64,000 bases of DNA from Nitrosovibrio tenuis (GCF_900109785.1 NZ_FOBH01000004.1:1-64000); one strand, 5' to 3'. Shown: positions 8,510-17,988, numbered from the stretch's first letter. The notes: generated by a model not told the origin, from the sequence alone. Numbers and translations are program-made.

Positions 8510-9745
8510 CTAGACCAATACTTCAACAGGAGGCGGGTGGCTGAGAAACGCCGTTGGGCTCGCAGTAAGACCATACGCGCCGGACTGAAAAACGACAATC
8601 AAATCTCCTGCTTCTGCCTGGCTCATTTCCATCTGATCCGCAAGAAGATCCAGGGGGGTGCACAGCGGCCCAACGACCGAAACAATTTCTCTTGCGTTGC
8701 CGCGAACTTTGGTGCCGACGACTACGGGGTAATTCTTGCGAATGACCTGGCCAAAATTCCCGGACGCAGCGAGGTGGTGATGCAGCCCCCCATCCGTTAC
8801 AAGAAATATCTTTTCCCTCGATTTCTTTCGCTCCAGTACGCGGCAAACATAAATGCCAGCCTCTGCAACGAGATAACGTCCGAGTTCAATGACCACGCGT
8901 GCTTGCGGTAGCTGCCGCTTTGCTTCCGGCAGCAAGCATCGCAAGTTTTCCCCGACGGCCCCCAGGTCCAATGGCTCATCGCCGGGGAAATAGGGTACGC
9001 CGAAACCACCGCCAATATTTAGCAAACGAACTGCGCCAGGCGCATGTTGCGCGAGCGCAATGCCAAGTTGAATGGTTTTCTCGTGGGATTCCTGAATAGC
9101 CGCCACCTTCAGGTTTTGCGAACCGCTGAAGATATGGAACCCTTCGAAGTCGAGTCCAAGTCTACCTATCCGCCCGAGCATGGAGGGAACCTGCTCCGCA
9201 TCAACACCAAACTGTTTTGCGCCGCCGCCCATCTTCATACCGGAGGATTTCAGCTCAAAATCCGGGTTGACGCGAACCGCGACTTTCGGGCGAATGCCGA
9301 GGCGATCGGCCAGACAGGCTATACGCTCCATCTCCTGTTCGGACTCCATGTTCACCACAATACCTGCGGCAATGGCGCAGGAAAGCTCATCATCACTCTT
9401 CCCCGGCCCGGCGAAACTGATGTGTTCCGGCGATATGGGCGTGTCGAGCGCAATTTTCATCTCTCCGCCGGACGCCACATCTACTCCATCCACCAAGCCG
9501 GCCATATGCTGCACTATGGCGGGCATAGGGTTCGCCTTCATTGCATAGTGGAGGTGAATCTCTTCGGGAAGATGCCGGCGCAGAAAAGCGACACGGTCAG
9601 TGATAAGCTGTCTGTCATAAGCGTAAAAGGGTGTTCTGCCTATTCGCTGCGCCAACCGCGGGAGCGCGAACCCTCCGACCTGCAGGCAGTCGTCGCGCAC
9701 CGGAAATTGAGTCACAGGGACATGCTTGGGACGAATATTACTCAT
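8510..9745 (-). CDS. PLP-dependent decarboxylase, exosortase A system-associated
   Basis: 411 residues from the ATG at 9745. It is a fold-type III (alanine-racemase-like) decarboxylase related to diaminopimelate and ornithine decarboxylases. The PLP lysine is expected at K70 in HYAMKANP. HIFSGSQN, NIGGGFGVPY and the C-terminal GAYG segment are present. The family paired with an acyl-CoA ligase in XrtA/PEP-CTERM loci is TIGR03099. The chosen start overlaps the stop of the acyl-CoA ligase by 8 bp, while a longer frame up to 9844 would overlap it by over 100 bp. Its true substrate in exopolysaccharide synthesis is not known. Confidence 0.9.
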   Translation of the reverse strand: MSNIRPKHVPVTQFPVRDDCLQVGGFALPRLAQRIGRTPFYAYDRQLITDRVAFLRRHLPEEIHLHYAMKANPMPAIVQHMAGLVDGVDVASGGEMKIALDTPISPEHISFAGPGKSDDELSCAIAAGIVVNMESEQEMERIACLADRLGIRPKVAVRVNPDFELKSSGMKMGGGAKQFGVDAEQVPSMLGRIGRLGLDFEGFHIFSGSQNLKVAAIQESHEKTIQLGIALAQHAPGAVRLLNIGGGFGVPYFPGDEPLDLGAVGENLRCLLPEAKRQLPQARVVIELGRYLVAEAGIYVCRVLERKKSREKIFLVTDGGLHHHLAASGNFGQVIRKNYPVVVGTKVRGNAREIVSVVGPLCTPLDLLADQMEMSQAEAGDLIVVFQSGAYGLTASPTAFLSHPPPVEVLV

Positions 9746-11327
9746 GCGCCGGTTCTCTGAAGGCATTTTGCAGTTCTTGGCCGAGAAGCTTCCGATCAAT
9801 CTTGCCATTGGGGTTGCGTGGCAGGTTTCCTTGCCTGAATTCAATGCGGCTGGGCAGCATGAAAGCAGGGAGGTGAAGCTTGCAGGCGGCGAGCAATACC
9901 TCCTGATCCAGACTCGTACCCGCCCGCGGTACCGCGATCACGATGATGGCTTGACCCAGCACGGGATGGGGAACTCCGATTGCAGCAGCCTCTGCCACAA
10001 GTTCCGTGGCGTAAATCACTTCCTCGACCTCCATCGGGCTCACTCGATAACCGGACGTCTTGATCATTTCATCGCGGCGGCCGATGAAATACAAGAAGCC
10101 CTCCTCATCCATACGTACGGTATCACCTGACCAAACGGCCAATTCCGGGATTGTGAGGCCTAGTTCGTGCGAAAGAACGGGCTTGAAACGCTCCGCCGTT
10201 TTTTCATGGTCATTCCAATACCCCATGGATACGAGAACCCCGCGATGCACGAGTTCTCCCGGTTCGCCGGCGGCGCAGGGTGAGCCATCCTCCCGTACCA
10301 CGAGAACTTCCGCATTGGGAATTGCCTTGCCTATGGAGTCGGGGCGAATTTCTACCTGCTCAGGAGGCAGAAAGGTCGAGCGAAACGCCTCGGTAAGACC
10401 ATACATCAGAAATACGGCAGTGTCGGGAAGATTGCTGCGCAACAGATCGAGTGTCGCGCGAGGCATCGCCCCCCCGGAATTTGTGATATACCGTAGTGGA
10501 ATGGCGCTTGGCCACTTCAATTGAGCCAGCTGAATCCATAACGGAGGCACCGCGGCCAAGCCTGTGATCTTCTCCTCCTCAAGCACATTCAGGATGTCCC
10601 GGGGCAGAAGATAGTTCATCAGGATGCCGGCAGCTCCGACACGAAATGCCGTAGTAAGCTGGTTAAGGCCATAGTCAAAACTCAGCGGAAGTACCGACAG
10701 AATCCGATCCTCAGGATTATTTTTTAAATATTGGGCCACGCTTGCCGCGCCCGCCGTGAGATTGCGATGAGAAAGGACTACGCCTTTTGGTTTGCCAGTG
10801 CTTCCGGAAGTGTAAAGGATGGCCGCCATGTCGCCGTCGATACGGCGATGCACTCCAAACTCTTCCGCTTGAGACAACGCGTCCTTCCATGATATGACGT
10901 TCAAATTCGCCACCACCGGCAGCGCCTCTGCTGGGCTTACCACTATAACCGTGCGCAAATCATGACATTGCGGCAAAACCGGGGCGAGCAGCCTTAACCG
11001 CTCGGCCGACGTCACCAGAATTCTAACGTTACAGTCCCGAAGAATATAGGCTACCTGTTCAGGTTTGAGGAGGGGATTGATTGGTACGAAGACACCTCCC
11101 GCAGCCGCAGCACCGAACAGGGCAATAACAGTTTCCGGGCGTTTTTCAAGGTAGACGCCTGCACGCTCACCCCGGTCAAGCCCTAAAGCGAGCATGGACT
11201 GCTCAATTGAACGGACCTCCTGAGCCAGCACGGAATAACTTATGCGGCTTCTCCCATACACCAACGCTTCCGCGTCTGGGAAACGATCAGCAGACTTAAG
11301 AATGAGCTCGTGGACAAGATCTGCCAT
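9738..11327 (-). CDS. Acyl-CoA ligase (AMP-forming), exosortase A system-associated
   Basis: 529 residues of the ANL adenylating superfamily. The phosphate loop YTSGSTGKPKG is at about 172-182, SGDTVRMDEEGFLYFIGRRD in the A7-A8 hinge, and the catalytic lysine near 509 in NPNGKIDRK. It matches the ligase that accompanies the PLP decarboxylase in XrtA loci (TIGR03098). There it is thought to activate an acyl or aminoacyl group for a carrier protein. That carrier gene is not next to it here. The gene sits 26 bp after prsR and overlaps the decarboxylase. The ribosome site is weak, so coupling to upstream genes is likely. Confidence 0.92.
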   Translation of the reverse strand: MADLVHELILKSADRFPDAEALVYGRSRISYSVLAQEVRSIEQSMLALGLDRGERAGVYLEKRPETVIALFGAAAAGGVFVPINPLLKPEQVAYILRDCNVRILVTSAERLRLLAPVLPQCHDLRTVIVVSPAEALPVVANLNVISWKDALSQAEEFGVHRRIDGDMAAILYTSGSTGKPKGVVLSHRNLTAGAASVAQYLKNNPEDRILSVLPLSFDYGLNQLTTAFRVGAAGILMNYLLPRDILNVLEEEKITGLAAVPPLWIQLAQLKWPSAIPLRYITNSGGAMPRATLDLLRSNLPDTAVFLMYGLTEAFRSTFLPPEQVEIRPDSIGKAIPNAEVLVVREDGSPCAAGEPGELVHRGVLVSMGYWNDHEKTAERFKPVLSHELGLTIPELAVWSGDTVRMDEEGFLYFIGRRDEMIKTSGYRVSPMEVEEVIYATELVAEAAAIGVPHPVLGQAIIVIAVPRAGTSLDQEVLLAACKLHLPAFMLPSRIEFRQGNLPRNPNGKIDRKLLGQELQNAFREPAHE

Positions 11328-11353
11328 TTAATAACGTAAACCTCAAAAATTAA

Positions 11354-12706
11354 CTATTTTATTCGGTGACGGTTCATCAAGTCGTAAATGGTGGGACGGC
11401 TGACGCCCAGCAATTCCGCCGCCTTCACAACGTTACCGTCGACTCTTGCCAGCGCTTTCATCAACGCATCATATTCAGCCTTGTCGCGTACCTGGCGCAG
11501 ATTAATTGGTTCTGCCTCAACGGTTGAACCCTGTAAACCGAGGTCTTCCGCGCTTATCAGGGGCCCATCAGCCATGATGACGGCCCGTTTGATGCAATTT
11601 TCCATTTCGCGCACATTACCTGGCCATGTATGGCTTTCAATGGCGGCAATCGCCTCCTTGCTGAAATTGAGTACCGAACGTTTTTCCTGGGTGCAAAATT
11701 TATTCTTGAAGTGATGCGCAAGCAATGCCGCATCACCGATTCGGTCTCGCAAGGGCGGTATCGTGATCACGATTTCGCTCAGGCGATAATAGAGGTCCTC
11801 CCGGAAGCGGCCTTCTTCGATCAGCTTCTTCAGATTCTGATGTGTTGCACATACGACACGCACATCAACCGGTATTTCCTTACGTCCCCCGATTCTTTCA
11901 ATCACTCTTTCCTGCAAGAAACGGAGGAGCTTTGCCTGCAATGCCATTGGTAAATCACCCACCTCATCAAGGAAAAAAGTCCCTTCATGGGCAAGTTCAA
12001 TTTTACCTGGAGTCTGCTTGACCGCTCCGGTATAGGCTCCTTTTTCATATCCAAACAGCTCACTTTCCAAAAGTGCTTCCGGAATAGCGGCACAGTTGAT
12101 CGCCAAAAAGCGTTTTTCTCTTCTGGCGCTGGATTGGTGCAGAGTTCTCGCAAGAATTTCCTTACCCGTACCGCTTTCGCCCAACACTATAACGCTAGCA
12201 TCGGATGGCGCAACTTTTTCTATATTGCGGCATACTTTGACCAGGGCGGGATCGCGGGTAATGATACCGCTTATGGACGAGTATGCCTGAGCTTGCACCA
12301 ATCTGCGGTTCTCCTGTTGCAATGAGTGCAAATAGAACGCTCTCTCTACTACCAAGCCCAGCATTTCTGGGTCACAAGGTTTTTGATGAAAATCGTACGC
12401 TCCCGCGCCGATAGCCTTCAATGCATGACCATGATCCTGATTACCGGTCAAAACAATTACCTTGGTATCGGGCGCGAGCTCAAGTAACTGCTCCAGCGTG
12501 GCCAACCCCTCCGAAGCACCATCCGGGTCGGGCGGGAGCCCTAAATCCATAGTGACAACCGCCGGCTCATGTCGCCTGGCCAAGGCAAGCGCGCCTTCAC
12601 GGTCGCTTGCCACCAATACTTCATAAGCGTCGAAGCTCCAGCGTAGCTGCCTCTGCAATCCGGGATCATCTTCGATGACTAACAGAACCCTTTTATCCTG
12701 ACTCAC
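11354..12706 (-). CDS. prsR: PEP-CTERM-box response regulator PrsR (sigma-54 activator)
   Basis: 450 residues from a GTG at 12706 that has AGAGGA just upstream. A TTG further up at 12733 has no such site. Three domains follow in order: a receiver with phosphoacceptor D54 in TMDLGLPP, an AAA+ sigma-54 interaction domain with Walker A GESGTGKE, and a Fis-type helix-turn-helix ending SRPTIYDLMNRHRIK. The sigma-54 contact loop reads GAYTGA where most members have GAFTGA. PrsR is known to activate sigma-54 promoters of PEP-CTERM protein genes upon signal from PrsK. It directly follows prsK (36 bp gap). Confidence 0.93.
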   Translation of the reverse strand: MSQDKRVLLVIEDDPGLQRQLRWSFDAYEVLVASDREGALALARRHEPAVVTMDLGLPPDPDGASEGLATLEQLLELAPDTKVIVLTGNQDHGHALKAIGAGAYDFHQKPCDPEMLGLVVERAFYLHSLQQENRRLVQAQAYSSISGIITRDPALVKVCRNIEKVAPSDASVIVLGESGTGKEILARTLHQSSARREKRFLAINCAAIPEALLESELFGYEKGAYTGAVKQTPGKIELAHEGTFFLDEVGDLPMALQAKLLRFLQERVIERIGGRKEIPVDVRVVCATHQNLKKLIEEGRFREDLYYRLSEIVITIPPLRDRIGDAALLAHHFKNKFCTQEKRSVLNFSKEAIAAIESHTWPGNVREMENCIKRAVIMADGPLISAEDLGLQGSTVEAEPINLRQVRDKAEYDALMKALARVDGNVVKAAELLGVSRPTIYDLMNRHRIK

Positions 12707-12742
12707 TTGATTCCTCTTACATTGCCTGCTCAAATTTATTCA

Positions 12743-14827
12743 TCAACCGGTCCTTTGCGCACCAGTCTGCCGGTTCGGATGAAGAGGCAGAACGATGCGA
12801 AAAACCGTGCCATCGTACTTACTGCTGGTTACTTCCATTTGTCCGCCCAGCTCGAATACATATTCCCTGCTTTCGAAAACGCCTATACCCATACCCGCCG
12901 ATTTAGTGGACTCGAACGGCTTGAAAAGTTTATCTCTGATAAACTCATCGCTCATCCCGTGCCCAGTATCCTTTATTTCAACGATGGCAAAATCATTCTT
13001 CCTTTTCAGCCGAACCCAGACTTGACCGTTACGGCTTGTGGCTTCGATTGCGTTCTGAATGAGATGCCCCATAACGCGTTCAAGACGTGATGAGTTCGCA
13101 TACACTTCGAGGTTTGAATCCTGTATTTCCAGAGTTGGCTTGGGCTCGACAATGGATTTGCTCTTTACTGCTTCCTGCAGCAGTCGCGCGAGTAAAAGAG
13201 GAGCCGGCCTTTCCGGCGAACTTGCCGTGCTTAATTTCTCCAGCAACCGTTTCATTTTTTGAACGGACAGATATACCGTCTCAACCATATCGCGCTGAAA
13301 TTCCGGATTTTTCTGGTGTTTTTCGGCATTGGAAAGCAGTAGCGATAACTGAGAAACGAGATTCTTCAAATCATGCACGACGAACGTCGACATACGGTTA
13401 AACGATTCAAACTGACGCGCCACCATTAGCGCATTGGCCGCCTCGTGCTGTGCCAAATAGCTGGCTGCCTGATTACCCGCAACTTTGAGAAGATCACTGA
13501 CTTCCCAGTTCAACTTTAGTTTGCTTCTGGGTTGTGCCAGCACCACAAATCCGAATAATGTTCGATGCTGAATCAGCGGTATCACCAGCCATGCTTTTGG
13601 TAGGGCCTGCAACCATTGAGGCAGAGTAACGCCCGGGTATTTTTCAGGGTTCGACGCATATTCCTCCAGATCGATCACCCACTCCTTGTGTTCCAAAAAT
13701 TGGCAGAACGAGCTGTTAACGGCCTCAAACCCGTCCACTGAAGGCATATTCCAATGTGATACAGGTTCACATTTGCCTGATTCACGGCTTATCCACAGTC
13801 CACCGCCAGGACTTTCCACGAGTTGGGCCAAAGCCTGGATAACCCGCTCCTCCAATCCATGTCCACCCTCTGAAAGAGTGCGTGTAAAGCGCAGCCATTC
13901 TTCGCGGTAGTCGTAGTTGTAGCTAAAAAAATGCTTGCTGATGAAAACCCTGAGCCAAGAGCGCAACGTGCCCGAAAACAGCACAGCCAATAACAGAATG
14001 ATGGCGCCGAACAGGAACGTCACCTGCATGACCGTGCCCCAGCTTCCGCCAAAAAAACGAAGGTAGTATCCTGCGCCGGCCATGGCCAGTAAATAGGCGG
14101 CGGCGCCAAACAATGCTGCGGAATAGAAGAGAATCCGACGCGATACAGTGAGGCCGATGGACCATTGAGGATTGCGCGCAGCCGACACTGCGACAAGCGG
14201 AACAACAAGCGCGTTAACGATTCCCCGCGCCGCCCATATCTCCGGGTTTATATGCCTGAGCAGTAAGGCGTCACTATATAAGTAAAAATCATAAGCGAAG
14301 ATACTGCCTATGCCGAGGCAGGCGAATTTTATTCCCCAACGGTGTTTGGCCGGCGTGTTCCGGTAAAGCTGCTCCACCAGAATCATGCCAGTGAGCGCCA
14401 TAGCCAGACTTCCTAAAATATTGTTAGAAAAATCAAGCGCATCATGGCGTAAAAAACCAAAGTTTCCATGGGAGTAGAAGGCCAGCAAGAAACATGCAAT
14501 GTAGAGGGCTGCGATCAGGATCACGACCGGACTGACCCTCGCGGCAAAAGACGGGCCTCCTTGTCGGTATAACCCCAGCAGTGTGATGAGAAAAACCGAC
14601 CAGCCTGCGTTTCTGAGAATTTCCAGAATATCAGTTAAAAGCGAAAGAGGAAGGACATCGGTGACGCGATAGGCGAGCACCGCCGCCCATAGCGCAGAAA
14701 AAAGGCAGGCAGCAGGCAATACCAATCCATGCGAACGACTGCGCCAACTGGTCAGCAACAGCGTCGCCAAAAAAAAATGTGCCACAGCCGCCATGGTATA
14801 GCTGACTGTCGCAATGCCCGTCAACAT
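12743..14827 (-). CDS. prsK: PEP-CTERM system sensor histidine kinase PrsK
   Basis: 694 residues. The first 290 or so carry eight or more hydrophobic segments. A GAF-like region follows, then a dimerisation helix with the phosphate-accepting histidine in FVVHDLKNLVSQ. The ATPase has N box HLIQNAIEATS, G1 DTGHGMS and G2 GMGIGVF. This domain order is that of TIGR02916. It should autophosphorylate in response to an unknown envelope or exopolysaccharide signal and pass the phosphate to PrsR. The ATG at 14827 follows a 190 bp gap after the sugar transferase gene. Confidence 0.93.
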   Translation of the reverse strand: MLTGIATVSYTMAAVAHFFLATLLLTSWRSRSHGLVLPAACLFSALWAAVLAYRVTDVLPLSLLTDILEILRNAGWSVFLITLLGLYRQGGPSFAARVSPVVILIAALYIACFLLAFYSHGNFGFLRHDALDFSNNILGSLAMALTGMILVEQLYRNTPAKHRWGIKFACLGIGSIFAYDFYLYSDALLLRHINPEIWAARGIVNALVVPLVAVSAARNPQWSIGLTVSRRILFYSAALFGAAAYLLAMAGAGYYLRFFGGSWGTVMQVTFLFGAIILLLAVLFSGTLRSWLRVFISKHFFSYNYDYREEWLRFTRTLSEGGHGLEERVIQALAQLVESPGGGLWISRESGKCEPVSHWNMPSVDGFEAVNSSFCQFLEHKEWVIDLEEYASNPEKYPGVTLPQWLQALPKAWLVIPLIQHRTLFGFVVLAQPRSKLKLNWEVSDLLKVAGNQAASYLAQHEAANALMVARQFESFNRMSTFVVHDLKNLVSQLSLLLSNAEKHQKNPEFQRDMVETVYLSVQKMKRLLEKLSTASSPERPAPLLLARLLQEAVKSKSIVEPKPTLEIQDSNLEVYANSSRLERVMGHLIQNAIEATSRNGQVWVRLKRKNDFAIVEIKDTGHGMSDEFIRDKLFKPFESTKSAGMGIGVFESREYVFELGGQMEVTSSKYDGTVFRIVLPLHPNRQTGAQRTG

Positions 14828-15018
14828 CGCAGGAGCTGTTTCGAGAATTTATGAGTAGGCGCTCCGCCGAACCCGCCGCTCCAAAAACCGGGGGATAAGT
14901 AAGCCGGGAAGAACCCGGTTGACGACCCCGGTAATAACCACGCTCCCAATTCAGTTAATAATTGAGCCTGAGCTGGCAAACTCGTCGACTTATTCAAGAG
15001 TTCCCCAATCGTTCTCAA
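14828..15018. other. Short intergenic gap with hairpin and repeat end
   Basis: 191 bp between the sugar transferase stop and prsK. It holds a CCGGG/CCCGG hairpin (14904-14918) and one inverted end of the dispersed repeat family, GTCGACTTATTCAAGAGTTC and three more bases (14984-15006). A 65-codon frame starting with TTG at 15018 crosses it but has no family resemblance and uses repeat sequence, so I do not call it a gene. Confidence 0.5.
14984..15006 (-). repeat. Terminal repeat of the dispersed MITE-like family
   Basis: The minus strand begins GGGGAACTCTTGAATAAGTC, close to the family consensus GGAACCTCTGAATAAGTCC. It lies just after the stop of the sugar transferase. A partner end near 14828 is possible but too diverged to call. 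Confidence 0.55.
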
Positions 15019-16416
15019 TCATCTACCGCCTTTTCCCAACACAACAACTTCGATTGTGTCGATCAGGATGATAATATCAAGGAACAAACTATGGTTTTTG
15101 ACATAGTATAGATCGTACTGCAGCTTCTCGATTGCATCCTGCACTGAAGCGCCATACTTATAGCGAACCTGGGCCCATCCGGTTATACCTGGCTTAACGC
15201 TGTGCCTGACGTTATAAAAGGGGACTTCGGTACAGAGCCGGTCTACGAAATAGGGCCTTTCCGGTCGAGGTCCCACGAAACTCATGTCTCCATTTAAAAC
15301 ATTGAATATCTGAGGAAGTTCATCTATTCGTAGTTTCCGGATAATTTTTCCTACTCGGGTTACCCGAGGATCGTCCGCTGTCGCCCATTGCGGGTTTCCA
15401 CCTTTTTCCGCATCCTTCCGCATACTGCGGAATTTCAGTACCATAAATGTTTTTCCGCCTTTGCCGACGCGCTCCTGTCGATAAAAGATCGGGGCGCCGT
15501 CCTCAAGAAGTATGCATAGAGCAGTAATGAGCATTATGGGCAGGGTAGCGGCCAGAAGGACTCCACTGGCCGCTATATCGAAAACCCCTTTAATTGCAGA
15601 CCTAAGCGGGCTCTGATCGAAGCCGCCCCCAAAAACCAGCCAGCTCGGGTAAAGAGAATTAACTCGAATCTGGCCTCTTTCTCGCTCGAAAAAAGCGGCC
15701 GAATCAGTAACCTTGATTCCGTTCAGCTTGCATTCCAGAAGATCCTGAATAGGGAAGCAGCCGCCTCGCCGCTCCTGAATTGCAATGACGATCTCGCCTG
15801 CGCCGTATTGATTAACCAGGGACATTAACGAAGTCATCTGCGGTAGAACGGCGGAGGATGGCACCTGAAGCTCTTCATCCGGTAACGGGACAAAACCGAT
15901 AATTTTAAGTCGTCTGTAGGCAGGATCGCTACCGGCTTGATCGACGAACTCCCTCGCCTTGCCACCGATTCCTAATACAATAGCCTGAGACTCAAGAAGA
16001 CCCAGACTGGACCATTTGAAGAAGCCTGCTCGTGTCAGAAGAATTCCTGGCAAGGCCACTAGCATCACGAGCCCCAGTATTCCACGTCCGAGATAGAGGT
16101 CTGGCAAAAGGTAGAAAGCCAGAGTCATAAGTCCGAATCCCAACGCCATAGAGGGCATTAGACGAAATAAAGTCTCTTTGATGTCTCGCCGCGAGTCCTG
16201 CTGGTACATTCCCATCGCCGCCATGGACAGAATCATGACAAAAGTAAAAGTGCCGGCTTCTGGAAATAAGGATGTGAAAGTGAAAGGAAGCGGTTCAACT
16301 TGATCAAAAAAGCGAACACCCGCACCGAAATAAACCGCGAACATCAGCATGAAAAATTCTGCGCTGATCAATAAGACAGTAGTTCTGGAAATATAATGAT
16401 TAGAAATACGAAGCAA
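15019..16416 (-). CDS. Polyprenyl-phosphate sugar transferase, XrtA/PEP-CTERM type (EpsB-like)
   Basis: 465 residues. N-terminal membrane helices (about 1-130) are followed by a nucleotide-binding-like middle region and a C-terminal bacterial sugar transferase domain. The latter starts at a further membrane helix (KGVFDIAASGVLLAATLP) and contains KFRSMRKDAE, RKLRIDELPQ and SFVGPRPERP. This is the TIGR03013 family. It moves the first sugar phosphate onto undecaprenyl phosphate to start exopolysaccharide synthesis. The start is TTG: the N-terminal LLRISNHYISRTT lines up with family starts, GAAGAG lies upstream, and there is no ATG nearby. It is the first gene of the prsKR transcription unit. 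Confidence 0.92.
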   Translation of the reverse strand: MLRISNHYISRTTVLLISAEFFMLMFAVYFGAGVRFFDQVEPLPFTFTSLFPEAGTFTFVMILSMAAMGMYQQDSRRDIKETLFRLMPSMALGFGLMTLAFYLLPDLYLGRGILGLVMLVALPGILLTRAGFFKWSSLGLLESQAIVLGIGGKAREFVDQAGSDPAYRRLKIIGFVPLPDEELQVPSSAVLPQMTSLMSLVNQYGAGEIVIAIQERRGGCFPIQDLLECKLNGIKVTDSAAFFERERGQIRVNSLYPSWLVFGGGFDQSPLRSAIKGVFDIAASGVLLAATLPIMLITALCILLEDGAPIFYRQERVGKGGKTFMVLKFRSMRKDAEKGGNPQWATADDPRVTRVGKIIRKLRIDELPQIFNVLNGDMSFVGPRPERPYFVDRLCTEVPFYNVRHSVKPGITGWAQVRYKYGASVQDAIEKLQYDLYYVKNHSLFLDIIILIDTIEVVVLGKGGR

Positions 16417-17291
16417 TTCTTCACTCTTCAGCAGTGCCGGTTAATACATATGGCGCTGCTGCCTCTCCTGTTTATTTGCCTAAAGCCAAAGATCGAGGTA
16501 TTTATGCCACCCCTCGGTATCAGCCCATGCACAGGATCTACATAGCGATCCTGCTCCAATCTTTCCTGAACTCATGCACTTTTTTCTGTCAAAAACCCAC
16601 CCCATGACCGTGGCCAGCTATATATCCCACCCCGAGGCATAAATGGTTGTCGTAATTATTAGCAGGTCGGATGACACCCTAGTGGACGGGGGGATTGACC
16701 CGCTAACTGTTCACGGCCTGGCCAACCCGCTCATCAAATTTATCGATAGCTATCATTTAAATTATGGGTAAGCCCCTCTTTGATAGGGACAATGCAGCGT
16801 GTCTTTATGCAACGTCAAGTCTGTTCAATATAGCTTTTTCCATCTGATGTCTGCATCATATCAACTTCGCCAGCGAGAACAATTGGACTTTGGTACGTGA
16901 GGACCGAGGGTCCTGTATGGGGCACTAAATTGCCGATGGCTGGTACAGTTGATAAGGTTAGAGATTAGATCACGTTGGAATGACCATTAATGGAGATCGG
17001 CGGCTATGGCGATAACGATGTCAAAGCGTGCCATAACATCCGCCTATGCCATAGGCTCTAATGCGCACGGGTTTGGGATAGAACTAAAATTACTGTCATC
17101 AGTATTCGCAAACCGCCGCATCCTGCCGAAAACCACAAATCAGGAGCTTCGGTCTTGGTATGGCGAACGCCGAACCCAGCTATGCTTTCACGTTCGCAAT
17201 ATCATCCGTTAGGGAGTTTACCATTCAACTGAACGCGTGGTTTCGGCTCAGATTGCTTCAGGTATTTGGGATGAAGGCCGAATTCTTCGGA
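16417..17291. other. Long intergenic region before the exopolysaccharide genes
   Basis: 875 bp with no conserved gene. It should hold the promoter of the leftward sugar transferase gene. Small features include a perfect AGGACC-GAG-GGTCCT hairpin (16900-16914), a 10-base palindrome GATAGCTATC near 16745, and two tiny rightward frames (16643-16771 and 17006-17212). A sigma-54-like GGCAC/TTGCC pair near 16921 has wrong spacing. Base composition is more AT-rich than the flanking genes. Confidence 0.4.
16643..16771 (+). CDS. Possible 42-residue small protein
   Basis: ATG at 16643 with GAGG five bases upstream, ending in TAA after 42 codons. The peptide starts MVVVIISRSDD and ends DSYHLNYG. It has no signal peptide, no membrane helix and no family I recognise. 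The ribosome site is better than chance, but the frame is short and may be accidental or a gene remnant. It stands alone in the long intergenic region. Confidence 0.2.
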   Translation: MVVVIISRSDDTLVDGGIDPLTVHGLANPLIKFIDSYHLNYG

Positions 17292-17984
17292 TTATGAATG
17301 TCCTGTTTGTGTCGCATCGTTTGTTGACACTGAGCCCTTTACGATCAACGCCAGCTTGAGCCGGTCTGCAACGTCCAGTTTCCGGAAGACTTCAGTCAAA
17401 TGGGCCTTGACCGTACGTTCTGTAATAGCTAGCCGGCGGGCAATTTGTTTATTGGATTCGCCATTTCCGACTAATGTAGCGATCTCGTATTCGCGTCGGG
17501 TCAGATTTGCAAGTAACTCGCCAACCGCTCGCTTGATCCGGTTCTTTTCCTGCGTCATTATGACGAGTTCGTTTAGGAGGCGCCAGCTAAGCGATCGTCG
17601 AATCCACAACTCCCCGTGCTGGACAGCTTCTACCACAGCCTTGAGTTGCTCGGGCTCGATAGTACTTCTACAGCAACCCCTCACACCCGTTCTGAACAAT
17701 GCCCATTCTATCTCATCGGAGATAGAGTGGCTCAAGACGATAAATTTCGTTTCCGGATTCAATTTCATGAGGCCCGCAATTCCATCCGGTCCATCCAATT
17801 TCGGCAAATCGTGATCAAGCAGAAGAATTTGCGGTTTTCCGCGGACCAACTCATCCCTGACGGAGTCGAGATTGGTCGAGCAAAATACCGTCGCGAGGCT
17901 GTGGACCCCACGCTCCCAACGGTACAGATCATCCTGCGATGAACTAGCCAGCAAGATCAAGAATATCTCTCCCCTGAAAACCAT
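17292..17984 (-). CDS. LuxR/NarL-type response regulator with degenerate receiver pocket
   Basis: 230 residues. An N-terminal receiver-like domain precedes a C-terminal LuxR helix-turn-helix (about 158-215: LTRREYEIATLVGNGESNKQIARRLAITERTVKAHL). D57 in LLLDHDLP is in the phosphoacceptor position. The acidic pair normally found at the end of the first strand is replaced (LLASSSQ), and the conserved lysine after strand 5 is missing (GVRGCCRST). Phosphorylation may thus be weak or absent. It starts 4 bp after the stop of the next upstream gene, another receiver-only protein, so the two are surely co-transcribed. Their position beside the XrtA locus suggests, but does not prove, a role in exopolysaccharide control. 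Confidence 0.85.
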   Translation of the reverse strand: MVFRGEIFLILLASSSQDDLYRWERGVHSLATVFCSTNLDSVRDELVRGKPQILLLDHDLPKLDGPDGIAGLMKLNPETKFIVLSHSISDEIEWALFRTGVRGCCRSTIEPEQLKAVVEAVQHGELWIRRSLSWRLLNELVIMTQEKNRIKRAVGELLANLTRREYEIATLVGNGESNKQIARRLAITERTVKAHLTEVFRKLDVADRLKLALIVKGSVSTNDATQTGHS

Positions 17985-17988
17985 GACA

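Noticed and set aside
14821-15018. 65-codon frame between the sugar transferase and prsK
   Set aside because: Starts with TTG inside a repeat end, runs into the prsK start, and has no resemblance to anything known.
16917-16934. Sigma-54 type promoter (GGCAC ... TTGCC) that PrsR could use
   Set aside because: The GG-to-GC distance is 9, where sigma-54 needs 10. Shifting to the right distance destroys the TGGCAC match. It also faces away from the exopolysaccharide genes.
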